A stretch of DNA of 64,000 nt from Algoriphagus sp. AK58 (GCF_014324365.1 NZ_QEIG01000008.1:310001-374000); one strand, 5' to 3'. Shown: positions 42,588-51,785, counted from the stretch's first letter. Program-made: numbers and translations. Notes: generated by a model from the letters alone, not told the origin.

Positions 42588-43976
42588 ATGAAAAAATTCA
42601 GCATAGAAACTTATCAAGGAAGAAGAACGAAGTTGAAGCAGAAAATGGGGTCTGGAATATTGCTTTTCCTCGGCAATGAAGAAAGTAGCAGTAACTTCAA
42701 GGACAACTGGTATCCTTTCCGTCAGGACAGTTCCTTCCTCTATTTTTTTGGATTGGACATGCCCGGACTCGCTGCGATCATCGATATTGATCAGGATTTG
42801 GAAATCATCTTTGGGGATAATTTAACTACTGAGGAGTTGATTTGGCAAGGAGCCCATCCCCCTCTTTCTGAATTAGCTCAAGAGATCGGAGTCAAGCTTA
42901 CCAAATCCAAAAATGAGCTGCCTAAGTTTTTGGAAAAGAACACTAAACAGAAAATCCATTTTCTTCCTCCTTACCGTCCGGAAAACAGACAGAAACTTGC
43001 CGAGTGGCTTTCTATATCCTATTCCGAAATCCCGTCCCAAGCATCGGTTGCCTTCATTAAAGCGGTGGTAGCTTTACGGTCAATCAAGACTGATGAAGAA
43101 ATCAGGGAGATCAACAAAGCTGTGAACATCTCCGTGAGCATGCACAAAAAGGCGATGAAGGAAGCCCAACCCGGCATGAAGGAATACCAACTCTTGGGAT
43201 TGGTAAATGGGGAAGCCCTCGCTATGGGAGGACATCTGTCCTTCCCCCCCATCATTACCATTGATGGCCAGATTCTGCACAACCACAACTATTCCAATAC
43301 CCTGATTCCGGGAAAAATGCTTTTGGGTGATTTTGGTGCGGAATCAGCCATGCGATATGCAGGGGATATTACCCGGACATTTCCCGTGGGACCTGAATTT
43401 TCCTCCTCTCAAAAAGAAATCTATCAGATCGTATTTCAGGCCTACCAAACTGCCGTTGCAGCACTGAGGCCAGGAATTCGATTTAAAGACGTGCATTTGC
43501 TAGCCTGCAGGAAACTGGCAGAAGGCCTGAAGGAATTGGGGCTTATGAAAGGCAATTTGGACGATGCGGTCGATAAGGGCGCTCATGCCTTGTTTTTCCA
43601 ATGCGGATTGGGACATATGATGGGCTTGGATGTGCATGATATGGAGGATTTGGGTGAAGAATACGTAGGCTACACCGACGAATTCAAAAAAAGCAAGCTG
43701 TTTGGACTGAAATCCCTCCGATTGGGGAAAGAACTCGAAAGCGGTTATGTGATTACCATCGAGCCCGGTATCTATTTCATCCCGCAACTGATCGATCAGT
43801 GGCAGTCGGAGAACCTCCACAGCGAATACATCAATTATGAAAAGTTGGCCCAATACCGAAATTTCGGAGGCATCCGGGTGGAAGACGGCTATTTAATTAC
43901 CGATTTAGGTTCCCAGATTTTAGGAGATCCTCTGGAAATTGAAATCGCAGATGTAGAACGGATCCGGAGAAAGTAG
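42588..43976 (+). CDS. pepP: M24-family Xaa-Pro aminopeptidase (aminopeptidase P)
   Basis: 462 residues, no signal, so cytoplasmic. An N-terminal AMP_N-like domain (about 1-150) precedes the pita-bread fold. The two-metal ligands are all visible: Asp in L-G-D-F-G-A, Asp in D-I-T-R-T-F-P-V, His in G-L-G-H-M-M-G, Glu in T-I-E-P-G-I-Y, and Glu in R-V-E-D-G-Y. It cleaves the N-terminal residue before proline. With the DPP-IV-like enzyme outside the cytoplasm, it completes a route for breaking X-Pro peptides. It starts 76 bp after the DapA-family gene. Confidence 0.95.
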   Translation: MKKFSIETYQGRRTKLKQKMGSGILLFLGNEESSSNFKDNWYPFRQDSSFLYFFGLDMPGLAAIIDIDQDLEIIFGDNLTTEELIWQGAHPPLSELAQEIGVKLTKSKNELPKFLEKNTKQKIHFLPPYRPENRQKLAEWLSISYSEIPSQASVAFIKAVVALRSIKTDEEIREINKAVNISVSMHKKAMKEAQPGMKEYQLLGLVNGEALAMGGHLSFPPIITIDGQILHNHNYSNTLIPGKMLLGDFGAESAMRYAGDITRTFPVGPEFSSSQKEIYQIVFQAYQTAVAALRPGIRFKDVHLLACRKLAEGLKELGLMKGNLDDAVDKGAHALFFQCGLGHMMGLDVHDMEDLGEEYVGYTDEFKKSKLFGLKSLRLGKELESGYVITIEPGIYFIPQLIDQWQSENLHSEYINYEKLAQYRNFGGIRVEDGYLITDLGSQILGDPLEIEIADVERIRRK

Positions 43977-44039
43977 ACTCGGTCGATTCTTTGATTTCCA
44001 CAATCCTTTTGGTAGCTTATTCATTCCAAATCCCCTGAT

Positions 44040-44912
44040 ATGAAAAAAGCTCTCCTGCCCTTCGTCCTACTGTACTTTGCCTTTTCCCTTGCATTTTCAC
44101 AGGAAAAACCGCTCCGAATCCTGATGATCGGAGCTCATCCGGACGACTGCGACATCAAAGGCGGAGGCACTGCGGCCCTTTTTGCCAAGATGGGCCATGA
44201 AGTCAAGTTCCTTTCTATCACCAACGGAGATGCAGGGCACATGGAAATGGGCGGAGGCATGCTTGCCAAGCGGCGCTATGCCGAAACGCAAGAAGTGGCA
44301 AAGCGACTGGGAATCCAATACGATGTCTTGGACAATCACGATGGGGAACTGCTTCCCTCTTTGGAAATTCGACTCGATGTGATCCGAAAAATCCGGGAAT
44401 GGGGTGCGGATGTGGTGATTTCCCACCGGCCCAATGACTACCATCCCGATCACCGATACACCGGCGTTTTGGTGCAGGACGCGGCCTTTATGGTGGGTGT
44501 TCCCAATATCGCTGCCGATACTCCTCCTCTTCGCAAAAATCCGGTTTTCCTTTACTACCAGGACAATTTTCAAAAGCCCAATCCCTTCTCACCGGATATC
44601 GTGATCGATATCACTTCGGTGATTGATCAGAAAATCTATGCCTTGGACGCGCACACTTCACAGTTTTACGAATGGCTTCCTTGGATCGGAAATGAGACCG
44701 ATGTGATTCCCGAAGAAAAAGAAGAGCGTATCGCTTGGCTGAAATCCAAGCGGGCTTTAGCTCCAAATCCAAGCGTACAAAAAGCACTGGAAGAATGGTA
44801 TGGAAAAGAAAAAGCGGCTCAGGTGAAGTTTGCCGAAGCTTTTGAAATCTGTGAGTACGGAACGCGGCCTACTCGGGAAGACATCTTAAGGCTGTTTCCG
44901 ATGCTGAAATAA
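44040..44912 (+). CDS. Exported PIG-L-family deacetylase
   Basis: 290 residues with a signal peptide ending near residue 20 (A-F-S-Q). G-A-H-P-D-D at about 31-36 is the zinc-binding signature, and H-P-D-H-R-Y-T-G further on contributes the third ligand. The family includes MshB-type N-acetylglucosamine de-N-acetylases and BshB. Export suggests it acts on sugars or glycoconjugates in the periplasm. It is the last plus-strand gene of the group and converges on the minus-strand operon that ends 16 bp beyond it. Confidence 0.9.
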   Translation: MKKALLPFVLLYFAFSLAFSQEKPLRILMIGAHPDDCDIKGGGTAALFAKMGHEVKFLSITNGDAGHMEMGGGMLAKRRYAETQEVAKRLGIQYDVLDNHDGELLPSLEIRLDVIRKIREWGADVVISHRPNDYHPDHRYTGVLVQDAAFMVGVPNIAADTPPLRKNPVFLYYQDNFQKPNPFSPDIVIDITSVIDQKIYALDAHTSQFYEWLPWIGNETDVIPEEKEERIAWLKSKRALAPNPSVQKALEEWYGKEKAAQVKFAEAFEICEYGTRPTREDILRLFPMLK

Positions 44913-44928
44913 GGAAAGAAAAGCCAGA

Positions 44929-45585
44929 CTACTTCAACAACGACAAACCTTCCAATGCCGAAGCATCTCCCGGGTTATTCAAAAGCACTTTTTGGAAAAG
45001 GACCGTAGCCTCCCTGGCTTTCTTCAGTTTGAGCTTGGTCCACGCGAGTAGAAGCAACCCGTCATAATCGAAAGGATAGAGGTTGACAACCTTTTCAAGG
45101 TAGGAATCTGCCTTTTCAAAATTGCTGCGGTTGTAATAAATCAAACCCAACCGATAATTAACCACGGAATTCTGAGGATCTATCTGAAGCATTTTAAGAT
45201 AGATTTCCTCTATAGCTGTCCATTTTCCTTGCACGGAAAGTGGTAATACCAAACCAAACTTTGGCTCTAAAGCATATGGTTTCAGGTTAATTGCTAGGTT
45301 ATAGTAATCCAAAGATTCTTTCAATTGTGATGCCTGATAACTCAACCATCCCAACCTCAGGTTCATTTCATAGGAATCGGCCTGATAGACAGATTTAATT
45401 TTATCGATTGCCCCTTTGAAATTTCCTGATTTCTCAAACGCATAACTTTCTTTGAATGCATCGACTATTTTATCCTGGGCTTGTGCCAAGGTAAAGCCTG
45501 AGAGCAAAAGGATGAACCCTAGCACCATTATTTTCTCAACCAAGGTTTGGGAGAGGCGAGGTTTTTTTAAAGTTAAAATGTCCAT
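44929..45585 (-). CDS. Exported TPR-repeat protein (last gene of the PqqD/ATP-grasp operon)
   Basis: 218 residues. A hydrophobic signal (about 20-35, ending A-Q-A-Q) is preceded by a basic 19-residue head. The mature part holds about four tetratricopeptide repeats, with the W-L-S-Y-Q, P-K-F-G-L, V-N-Y-R-L-G-L-I-Y-Y and A-W-T-K-L positions of the repeat visible. TPRs bind partner proteins. The start overlaps the end of the TPR/barrel gene by 13 bp, so they are translated together. Probably periplasmic scaffold for the barrel protein. Confidence 0.82.
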   Translation of the reverse strand: MDILTLKKPRLSQTLVEKIMVLGFILLLSGFTLAQAQDKIVDAFKESYAFEKSGNFKGAIDKIKSVYQADSYEMNLRLGWLSYQASQLKESLDYYNLAINLKPYALEPKFGLVLPLSVQGKWTAIEEIYLKMLQIDPQNSVVNYRLGLIYYNRSNFEKADSYLEKVVNLYPFDYDGLLLLAWTKLKLKKAREATVLFQKVLLNNPGDASALEGLSLLK

Positions 45586-46916
45586 GATAGTATTGCGGTT
45601 ATGGATTGGAGAGAGTAGGACTTAACGTTTTGCTCCACCGAGGGCGGTAGAGTCTGAAAGCTGCTGGTATTAGAGAAATTCGTATAATCCAAAGTCAGTT
45701 TCCATTGGGGATTAGGAAGAATAATTACCCTGCCCCCCCAACGGTTCTGGATTTTGTCGAGGCGGTTAAATACTACCAGACCTTGCTTGTAGAAATAATT
45801 CTCAAGCTCTCCAAATGTGGCGTATCCTTCCAACCAAATGAATTCTGTCACTTTACCTCCGAGTTCCTGATTGAAAATGATTCTCTGGGAAGAACTGGCA
45901 TTAGCAAACTCTTGATTCTGATAGGTTACGACTGAAAAGGTGTAAAAATTCAGGTTTCCTCCCGGAAAGAGCGTCAGATTCAAATCCGACTGGACTTGCT
46001 TGCCATTGTTAATGGTACCGTAAAAAATATTCGCTCCTAAATTGAGATAGGTTAGATTTTTGGAAAGCCCTCCAAACACCAAATAGTCAGAATCCTTTTG
46101 ATCTTGAATTACTACCAGGGCTTGCTGACCATTACCCATCTGCTGCACTTCCTGCAGAGGGAAGGTATTATTTATAAAATGCCCGCCTGCGGTAAAATGA
46201 AATCCCTGTCCTAAGTAGTAAGTTCCTGAGAGAAAATATTGCCAACTGTCAGAGATGTAAGAGGGGTTTTGAAAGGAAACCCCATTCCCTTGACTGTATA
46301 ATAAATGAGTCGCCCGGAGAATGCTAAATCCCTGATATAGTTTAAATCTATCACCAAGATTCAGATCCAAACCCAAAAAGCCATAATGATGAAAGCGGGG
46401 GATAAATTGATACCCTTCTGTTTGCGGATTTGTACTCGCCGAAAAATTATCAATGACCTGTTGATTCACCTGACCGGTGTAATTGTAGGCAAACTCCAAC
46501 CCATCCAACAAATCGGCGCCATCTGTTTGAGTTTTGTTTTTCATTTGCGGGGAAAATCCTGCTGAAATCAACCTCGCTTGAAATTTTCTTCCCGACCAGA
46601 GGTAAGCATAGTACAGGTATTCCCTGACATATTCCTCCTCATCGTTGATTTCCTTTGCTATTTCTAAATGGTGTGCGGCCTGATGATAATCCCCTTTTTC
46701 AAAATAAGCGACTCCCAACCTAACCCTGAGGTAATAGTAATCTATTCCCTGATCAATCGCCGACTTGCCTTCATTGATCAAGGCATTCCAATCCTTTTTG
46801 ACAAAAAGCTCAGAGGTTTTTGCGTCTACCAGAGACAAACTTGTATTTCCCTGTCCCAAGGCACCACCTAGCGGTAAGAGGATACACAACCAAACCAAAA
46901 TTAATCCCTTATACAT
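45573..46916 (-). CDS. TPR plus beta-barrel outer-membrane protein (YaiO-like layout)
   Basis: 447 residues with a signal peptide to about 22 (A-L-G-Q). The first 125 residues hold about three TPR-like helices; the remaining 300 are alternating strands rich in Tyr, Phe and Gly, ending I-L-S-W-T-F with the terminal Phe of an outer-membrane barrel. This TPR-barrel layout is seen in the YaiO-like family and in exporters of surface polymers such as PgaA. It overlaps the urea-transporter/M23 gene by 16 bp and the TPR gene by 13 bp, so all three are coupled. It may be the outer-membrane port of the operon product. Confidence 0.78.
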   Translation of the reverse strand: MYKGLILVWLCILLPLGGALGQGNTSLSLVDAKTSELFVKKDWNALINEGKSAIDQGIDYYYLRVRLGVAYFEKGDYHQAAHHLEIAKEINDEEEYVREYLYYAYLWSGRKFQARLISAGFSPQMKNKTQTDGADLLDGLEFAYNYTGQVNQQVIDNFSASTNPQTEGYQFIPRFHHYGFLGLDLNLGDRFKLYQGFSILRATHLLYSQGNGVSFQNPSYISDSWQYFLSGTYYLGQGFHFTAGGHFINNTFPLQEVQQMGNGQQALVVIQDQKDSDYLVFGGLSKNLTYLNLGANIFYGTINNGKQVQSDLNLTLFPGGNLNFYTFSVVTYQNQEFANASSSQRIIFNQELGGKVTEFIWLEGYATFGELENYFYKQGLVVFNRLDKIQNRWGGRVIILPNPQWKLTLDYTNFSNTSSFQTLPPSVEQNVKSYSLQSITAILSWTF

Positions 46917-49105
46917 GATGCATTGATTTTTTGAGTTCCTCGCTCAAAGGAAAATGACACAAGCCCTCCCTGATCGATAACAAGTTGGAATTTGGAAACT
47001 TCAAGAAGCTTTCCTAGCCTTCGTTTTTTCACCTCCCCATTCATAATCAGAGGCTTGGCTGAAAAGCCCCGAAAAGATTTAGGGTAATTCAACTCATAGT
47101 CTGCCCTTAAGTATGAATAAATAGGTGCCAGAAAATCCTGAATAAAAATCCTCTTAGGATGAAAGATCAAATGAATCGGAAAACTGTCCTGTATTTTGAG
47201 ATTGGGAGTAAATCCAAAACTCACCTTGAAAGCTGAAAGAAAAAAGTGGTATAAAAGTGACTTTCTACTCCCCTCAAAGTGGGTAAAATGCAGCATTAAA
47301 TCATCCACTTTGAAATAAGCCTTGGCACCTGATTTCTCACATTCAAGGTATTTATTCAAGTAATAGTCACGCTTCACTTCCCAAGACACTTTCCCTTCTT
47401 GGGTTTCAAAATCAAGCTTATCCCCCACCACAAATGAAAATGCCTTTTTCAATTCTGCCTGAGGCACAAGCGAGGAAACCAGGGCGTTTTTGGGGGGAAT
47501 TGAGACCGCCATTAGTTTTTCCTTTCCTTCATGCCGAATCCAAATGTCTGAGATGGGATAATCAATTGTCGCTGAACCTACGTAGGGAGTCGCCTGCATC
47601 TGAAAGTGCAAATGAGGGTAAGGAGAATTTCCGGAATTTCCACACTTGCCTACTACCTGTCCTTTTTCCACAGCATCTCCGGGCTTTAGAGGGATAGACC
47701 CCTTCTTCAAATGGCTCAATTTGGAATATAAAAATTCACCATGCTTGATGACTATGGTATTCCCCCAATTATTTTCCAGATTTCGATGGCCTATGACATT
47801 ATCTTCAACTTCATTTACCACCTCTTCTACCACTCCTTTGGCAGGGGCAAGTACATTTTTGTTGAAGCAATAATAGTCCTCGGCAAAATCTCCTTCCTTT
47901 CGGAAGGTGCTACCCTCTTCGTCTTTTATTTCAAAATCCCAGGCATATTTCCAATCATCTTTGTGTGTGTATTCCCCATTGTGCCCTTGGGTTACGGTCC
48001 ATTCTCCAAAAAAAGGCAAATAAATCGGGACTGGACTATTCTTCCCAAACCGCTTCATGAAATTGGAGAAGGAATAGAGATTCCTTTCTGGAGAATTTTG
48101 TTGCCAAAAAATTGTACTCAGTCTTATCCTGTTGTCTACTCTAAACTTTAGTGCATACAAAACAATAAGGGTAGAAACATTGAAGGGAAAAGAATGAACC
48201 GGAAGATTAAATAATGAAAATACCTCCTGAAGAGATATGCTGATCAATACTACCAATGGGATTATCAGCAATACCATTAGATAACTGCTCCGGTTGGGTA
48301 TAATAAAATAGCCCCCCAAAGCAATGGCTACCAATATGTAATTAAAAGCAACGTAACTAAACGTCACTTCGGAAAATGAAACCCCAAGCAAGAGGTAAAA
48401 AAAATAGGCTACATAAAATCCCAGAAAAGAAAGTGTGAAAGCGATTCTGGAATATATCAAAAGACCTACCGCCGCTATTATTCCTGCAATGAGTGTTTGC
48501 TGAAAAAAAATAGCCCCCAGAGAAAGAAAATAAGACTTTAGAGAAGGGGGAATTCCTAATTGATTGACCCATTCATAAAGCTGAATCAAGCTGCCTCCAC
48601 CTAAAGTGTAGAGATCGTTGAGGACATAGACTCCTCTTTCACTAAGTCCCAAAGCTTCAAAGTGTCCGGAAGTCAAACGAATCATCCAAAAAATCAGAAT
48701 AAAGGGAATGCTCAAAAAAGGCAATCCATATTTACCCAAAAATCCTTCCAAGGTCACGGAAAATAAAACCGCCAAGACTCCTGAAAGAAATACAAGGATC
48801 AACAGCAGTAGGCCGGGTTCGAAGTATATCCCCAATCCCACTCCGATCAAAAGAGCATTAAACCCATAAAATCCTTTTCGGATATTTGACTCATAGAATC
48901 CCAACCCATTGGCAGTAAGCAAGGCTGTACAAACCGCTAATAGACCATAGATACCCACATAAAGGTCAATGAAAGTTAAAAGAAGGAGAGCTACTCCAAA
49001 TCCCTTATTATCCGAAAAAAAGACTTGAGCATAACTCTTGGTCAGGGATTCCCAAAACCAGCCCCATGCTTTGTAAGACAGCCGTACAGTCAAGGCAGAT
49101 GACAT
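46901..49105 (-). CDS. Urea-transporter-like membrane domain fused to an M23 (LytM-like) peptidase domain
   Basis: 734 residues. About ten membrane helices fill residues 25-325; the repeats Y-E-S-N-I-R-K-G-F-Y-G-F-N-A-L-L-I-G and G-L-P-F-L-S-I-P-F are those of the urea transporter (UT) family. A LytM/M23 domain follows at about 365-515: A-P-A-K-G-V-V, W-G-N-T-I-V-I-K-H-G and P-H-L-H-F (H498, H500). The first metal motif is altered: H381 and D390 are nine residues apart, and K rather than His stands four residues before the Asp. The C-terminal 200 residues are unassigned. Its ATG overlaps the decarboxylase stop as TAATG. Confidence 0.88.
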   Translation of the reverse strand: MSSALTVRLSYKAWGWFWESLTKSYAQVFFSDNKGFGVALLLLTFIDLYVGIYGLLAVCTALLTANGLGFYESNIRKGFYGFNALLIGVGLGIYFEPGLLLLILVFLSGVLAVLFSVTLEGFLGKYGLPFLSIPFILIFWMIRLTSGHFEALGLSERGVYVLNDLYTLGGGSLIQLYEWVNQLGIPPSLKSYFLSLGAIFFQQTLIAGIIAAVGLLIYSRIAFTLSFLGFYVAYFFYLLLGVSFSEVTFSYVAFNYILVAIALGGYFIIPNRSSYLMVLLIIPLVVLISISLQEVFSLFNLPVHSFPFNVSTLIVLYALKFRVDNRIRLSTIFWQQNSPERNLYSFSNFMKRFGKNSPVPIYLPFFGEWTVTQGHNGEYTHKDDWKYAWDFEIKDEEGSTFRKEGDFAEDYYCFNKNVLAPAKGVVEEVVNEVEDNVIGHRNLENNWGNTIVIKHGEFLYSKLSHLKKGSIPLKPGDAVEKGQVVGKCGNSGNSPYPHLHFQMQATPYVGSATIDYPISDIWIRHEGKEKLMAVSIPPKNALVSSLVPQAELKKAFSFVVGDKLDFETQEGKVSWEVKRDYYLNKYLECEKSGAKAYFKVDDLMLHFTHFEGSRKSLLYHFFLSAFKVSFGFTPNLKIQDSFPIHLIFHPKRIFIQDFLAPIYSYLRADYELNYPKSFRGFSAKPLIMNGEVKKRRLGKLLEVSKFQLVIDQGGLVSFSFERGTQKINASCIRD

Positions 49106-50463
49106 TACAGGTTGAAATTTTTCAAATGATCAGGAATTTCCTCTTGGGAATTGATGGTCTCCAGGCTTTCTCTCCTTCTGATCAAATGCGGCTTACCTTT
49201 CATATCCAGCATTACCACGTTTGGTCTGAATGTAATAAATTGAAGCCATTGGGTGTTGTTGTAAGCACCTACCCTCCGGATGACATAATGATCGCCCTTT
49301 TTAAGAAGGGGAAACATGAGATTGCCCCTGACTACATCGATATTCATACAGAGAGGACCGTAAAGGGTCGTATCCTCAGTTTGGTCTGAGACAATCTCCA
49401 CAGGTCTGATGTCATGGTCATACCAAAACGAGGTAAATAACAAATTGACACCTGCATCGATAATGGTCGCTCTTCTCCCATCTGAAAGTCTTTTAGTAGC
49501 CAATACGGTACCTGCCAGATATCCAGCTTCATCAATCAAGGCCCGCCCTGTCTCCAAAACCAGCATGGGAAGATGATCCGGTTTGATTTCCGAACTCATT
49601 AATCCCGAAGTGATGGCTTCGGCAAAATCATCAAAAGAAGGGGCTGTATCTGTGCCGGGATAATAGGCACCACGAAGGGTGTTTTTAGAAGCAAACCCTC
49701 CTCCCATGTCGATGTACTTAAGGGCAAGACCATATTTTTTCTCCAATTTTACGGCCAAGCTCGCCAGCTTTCCCGCAGCAATGCGATAGGCTTCCGTACT
49801 GAGAATATAAGTACCGATATGGGTATGCAGCCCGATCAAATCGAGTGTTTTACTGGCCATTACCCGATTGATGGCGTCCCAAGCTTCCCCATTTTCATAA
49901 TTGAACCCAAACCGGTCCCAAATCGGATAGATCCCCACATCCATATTTACCCGGATTGCCACTTTTGGTCTTTCATTCATTTCCCTGCTCAAATGGATGA
50001 TATCATACAATTCATCAAAATGATCGATATGAATCAGGGAGTTGTTGGAAATAGCCAATTTGAGGTCTTCAATAGATTTGTCCGGACCATTGAAAATGAT
50101 TAACTCCCCCGGCACTCCATTCTCAAGAGCTTTATGGTATTCAAATCCAGACACGACCTCTGCCCAAGCTCCCTCCTGATGGAAAATATTGCAAACCGCA
50201 TTGAGGTAATTGGTCTTGTAAGACCAAGAAAACTGCACATTAGGATAGCGGGAACTAAATGCCCGGTAGGCTTCCCGATAGGTCTTTCGGATGGTTTGCT
50301 CGGAGAGGACAAACAAAGGAGAACCAAACTCCTCTAGTAGAGATCGAATGGAGCTTCCATCAATATGGCTGATGGGCTCCAATCTTCGTGGGATTCCGTA
50401 TTTACTGGGAAGACCTGCATTCACTCGCTGGATAATGGGCCTTTCAAATGTCAGCTTGCTCAT
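49105..50463 (-). CDS. Fold-type III PLP-dependent decarboxylase, LysA/ornithine decarboxylase-like
   Basis: 452 residues. The alanine-racemase-type barrel has the PLP lysine K83 in S-Y-K-T-N (usually Y-A-x-K-A-N), H213-T-H215-I-G-T, G-G-G at 254-256 for phosphate binding and E304-T-G-R307 (usually E-P-G-R). The C-terminal domain has C372 in Y-G-P-L-C-M-N-I-D and G-A-Y at 399-401, which complete the dimer active site. So decarboxylation of a D/L-amino acid or peptide-linked amino acid is likely. The substrate may differ from diaminopimelate because a separate lysA should exist elsewhere. The gene couples with the transporter gene through TAATG. Confidence 0.92.
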   Translation of the reverse strand: MSKLTFERPIIQRVNAGLPSKYGIPRRLEPISHIDGSSIRSLLEEFGSPLFVLSEQTIRKTYREAYRAFSSRYPNVQFSWSYKTNYLNAVCNIFHQEGAWAEVVSGFEYHKALENGVPGELIIFNGPDKSIEDLKLAISNNSLIHIDHFDELYDIIHLSREMNERPKVAIRVNMDVGIYPIWDRFGFNYENGEAWDAINRVMASKTLDLIGLHTHIGTYILSTEAYRIAAGKLASLAVKLEKKYGLALKYIDMGGGFASKNTLRGAYYPGTDTAPSFDDFAEAITSGLMSSEIKPDHLPMLVLETGRALIDEAGYLAGTVLATKRLSDGRRATIIDAGVNLLFTSFWYDHDIRPVEIVSDQTEDTTLYGPLCMNIDVVRGNLMFPLLKKGDHYVIRRVGAYNNTQWLQFITFRPNVVMLDMKGKPHLIRRRESLETINSQEEIPDHLKNFNL

Positions 50464-50476
50464 AGTTTTCGGGATT

Positions 50477-51523
50477 TTATACTTCTCCTCTAGTAGAAAA
50501 ATGCTCGAATTCTTTCAGATCACAGATCATGTCATAGGAATATCGGATAAACATCTTTCCAACTTCATATCCCTCAAAGGGATTTACCTCTTTTCCCAAA
50601 GCCAACAAAACCAAGGCTTCGGGAAGATTCTGCCCTGCAGCTACCGCCAGATAAACCCACGCAGGCAGCCTTGGATTAATTTCGATCATGTACAGTTCGT
50701 TGGATTTGGTGCGGATCAATTCGAGCTCCATCCCTCCCCTCCAATGGGTTTGGGAAAAAATCTTTTGGGTCAAGTCCATCATATCCTGATCCTGTAAGGT
50801 AATTCCTCCCCATCCTTTTCCTTTGTCAGTGATATAGGTTTTTCTCATGGGAACGGCTCCTACTACATTCCCTCGCCCATCTCCCAATGCCACCACATTG
50901 ACTTCGGTACCTCTTACAAATTCCTGAATAACGATGGGAAGACCCCACTTCGCGGCAATTTTGTGAAAATAGATAGAAACCTGTTCCAGATCATAAGCAA
51001 TGTAGGCATCATAAAACTTGCCCTTCACGACTACTGGATACTCAAATTGATCTTGAATTTTCAGGAAATCATGGATGCTTGCGACTGTATCACTGTAGGG
51101 TACTTTTACTCCATATTTTTTACCGTATTCCGGTAAGTTGGATTTATGCCTTTCTTCAAATTGCTGGAGTGTAGGCAAGAAAGTATTAATTCCCAGCTCA
51201 TGAAGAACTTTTTCAGACTTCATCACCGTGAAAAGCTCGGAATCGAAATTGGGCACCAAAACCTGAATATTTTCCACCTGATGGATATACCGAATTCGAT
51301 CCAAGAAGGGCTCTACTCCATCAGAAGGATAAGGTACTTTATAGGTCTTGTCCACCAGATCATGCATGTAAATGCCCGGTTCCAAATTTTCATAGGCCAA
51401 CCCTACTACCCTCACATCCAACACCCTAGATTCTTTCAATCCTCTGATCACAGGAATCCCCGGCCCAGGGCTATCTATGTTGTTTAGCCCGGAAAGTGCG
51501 ACGGTGACTTTAATCTTCTCCAT
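50477..51523 (-). CDS. ATP-grasp ligase, carbamoyl-phosphate-synthase/PylC-like
   Basis: Start set at the ATG at 51523, three codons inside the TTG-opened frame. 348 residues. An N-terminal pre-ATP-grasp domain (about 1-115) precedes the ATP-grasp fold: ATP-contacting Lys in Y-P-V-V-V-K-G (about 167), G-T-E-V-N-V-V, then metal ligands E-L-E and E-I-N-P-R-L-P near 266-286. Such enzymes form amide or ester bonds from carboxylates by acyl-phosphate. The gene overlaps the PqqD-like gene and is followed by the decarboxylase 13 bp on. Ligation of an amino acid to a peptide or small acceptor is the inferred role. Confidence 0.9.
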   Translation of the reverse strand: MEKIKVTVALSGLNNIDSPGPGIPVIRGLKESRVLDVRVVGLAYENLEPGIYMHDLVDKTYKVPYPSDGVEPFLDRIRYIHQVENIQVLVPNFDSELFTVMKSEKVLHELGINTFLPTLQQFEERHKSNLPEYGKKYGVKVPYSDTVASIHDFLKIQDQFEYPVVVKGKFYDAYIAYDLEQVSIYFHKIAAKWGLPIVIQEFVRGTEVNVVALGDGRGNVVGAVPMRKTYITDKGKGWGGITLQDQDMMDLTQKIFSQTHWRGGMELELIRTKSNELYMIEINPRLPAWVYLAVAAGQNLPEALVLLALGKEVNPFEGYEVGKMFIRYSYDMICDLKEFEHFSTRGEV

Positions 51524-51767
51524 TTCCTTCAATCAGATTCATGTGCTTCAGGGTTGCTACAAAATCCAGGTAATACCTTTCAAAACTTTCTGGATCTACT
51601 TCGTATTTGTCCAAAAAAACCTGCAGGACTCCTTGATAATCCTTCCCTTCCTTTATAAGTTGGACGATCTCAAGACCTGTGGTATTTAGCGTAAAGGAAT
51701 CCCCCGTCCGTGCATCAAACACAAACCCTGAATCACTGATGGCGATATTATTTTTTATTTTGAGCAT
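51510..51767 (-). CDS. PqqD-like small protein (possible peptide-recognition element)
   Basis: 85 residues, close to PqqD length. An N-terminal three-strand sheet includes V-F-D-A-R-T-G-D-S-F-T-L-N-T-T-G-L-E-I-V, which is the A-x-x-G-x-x-Y-x-L-N-x-x-x-x-x-I pattern of PqqD. Helices (Y-Q-G-V-L-Q-V-F-L-D-K-Y-E-V-D-P-E-S-F-E) then a short L-K-H-M-N-L-I end. In RiPP pathways this winged fold binds the leader of a precursor peptide for a tailoring enzyme. It leads the operon and overlaps the ATP-grasp start by 14 bp. Whether it binds a peptide is untested. Confidence 0.85.
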   Translation of the reverse strand: MLKIKNNIAISDSGFVFDARTGDSFTLNTTGLEIVQLIKEGKDYQGVLQVFLDKYEVDPESFERYYLDFVATLKHMNLIEGNGED

Positions 51768-51785
51768 AGCATTCTCATTTTTCTC

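Noticed and set aside
49105..50463. The decarboxylase as the housekeeping diaminopimelate decarboxylase lysA
   Set aside because: Motifs diverge (E-T-G-R, S-Y-K-T-N), and the operon partners are not lysine-pathway genes.
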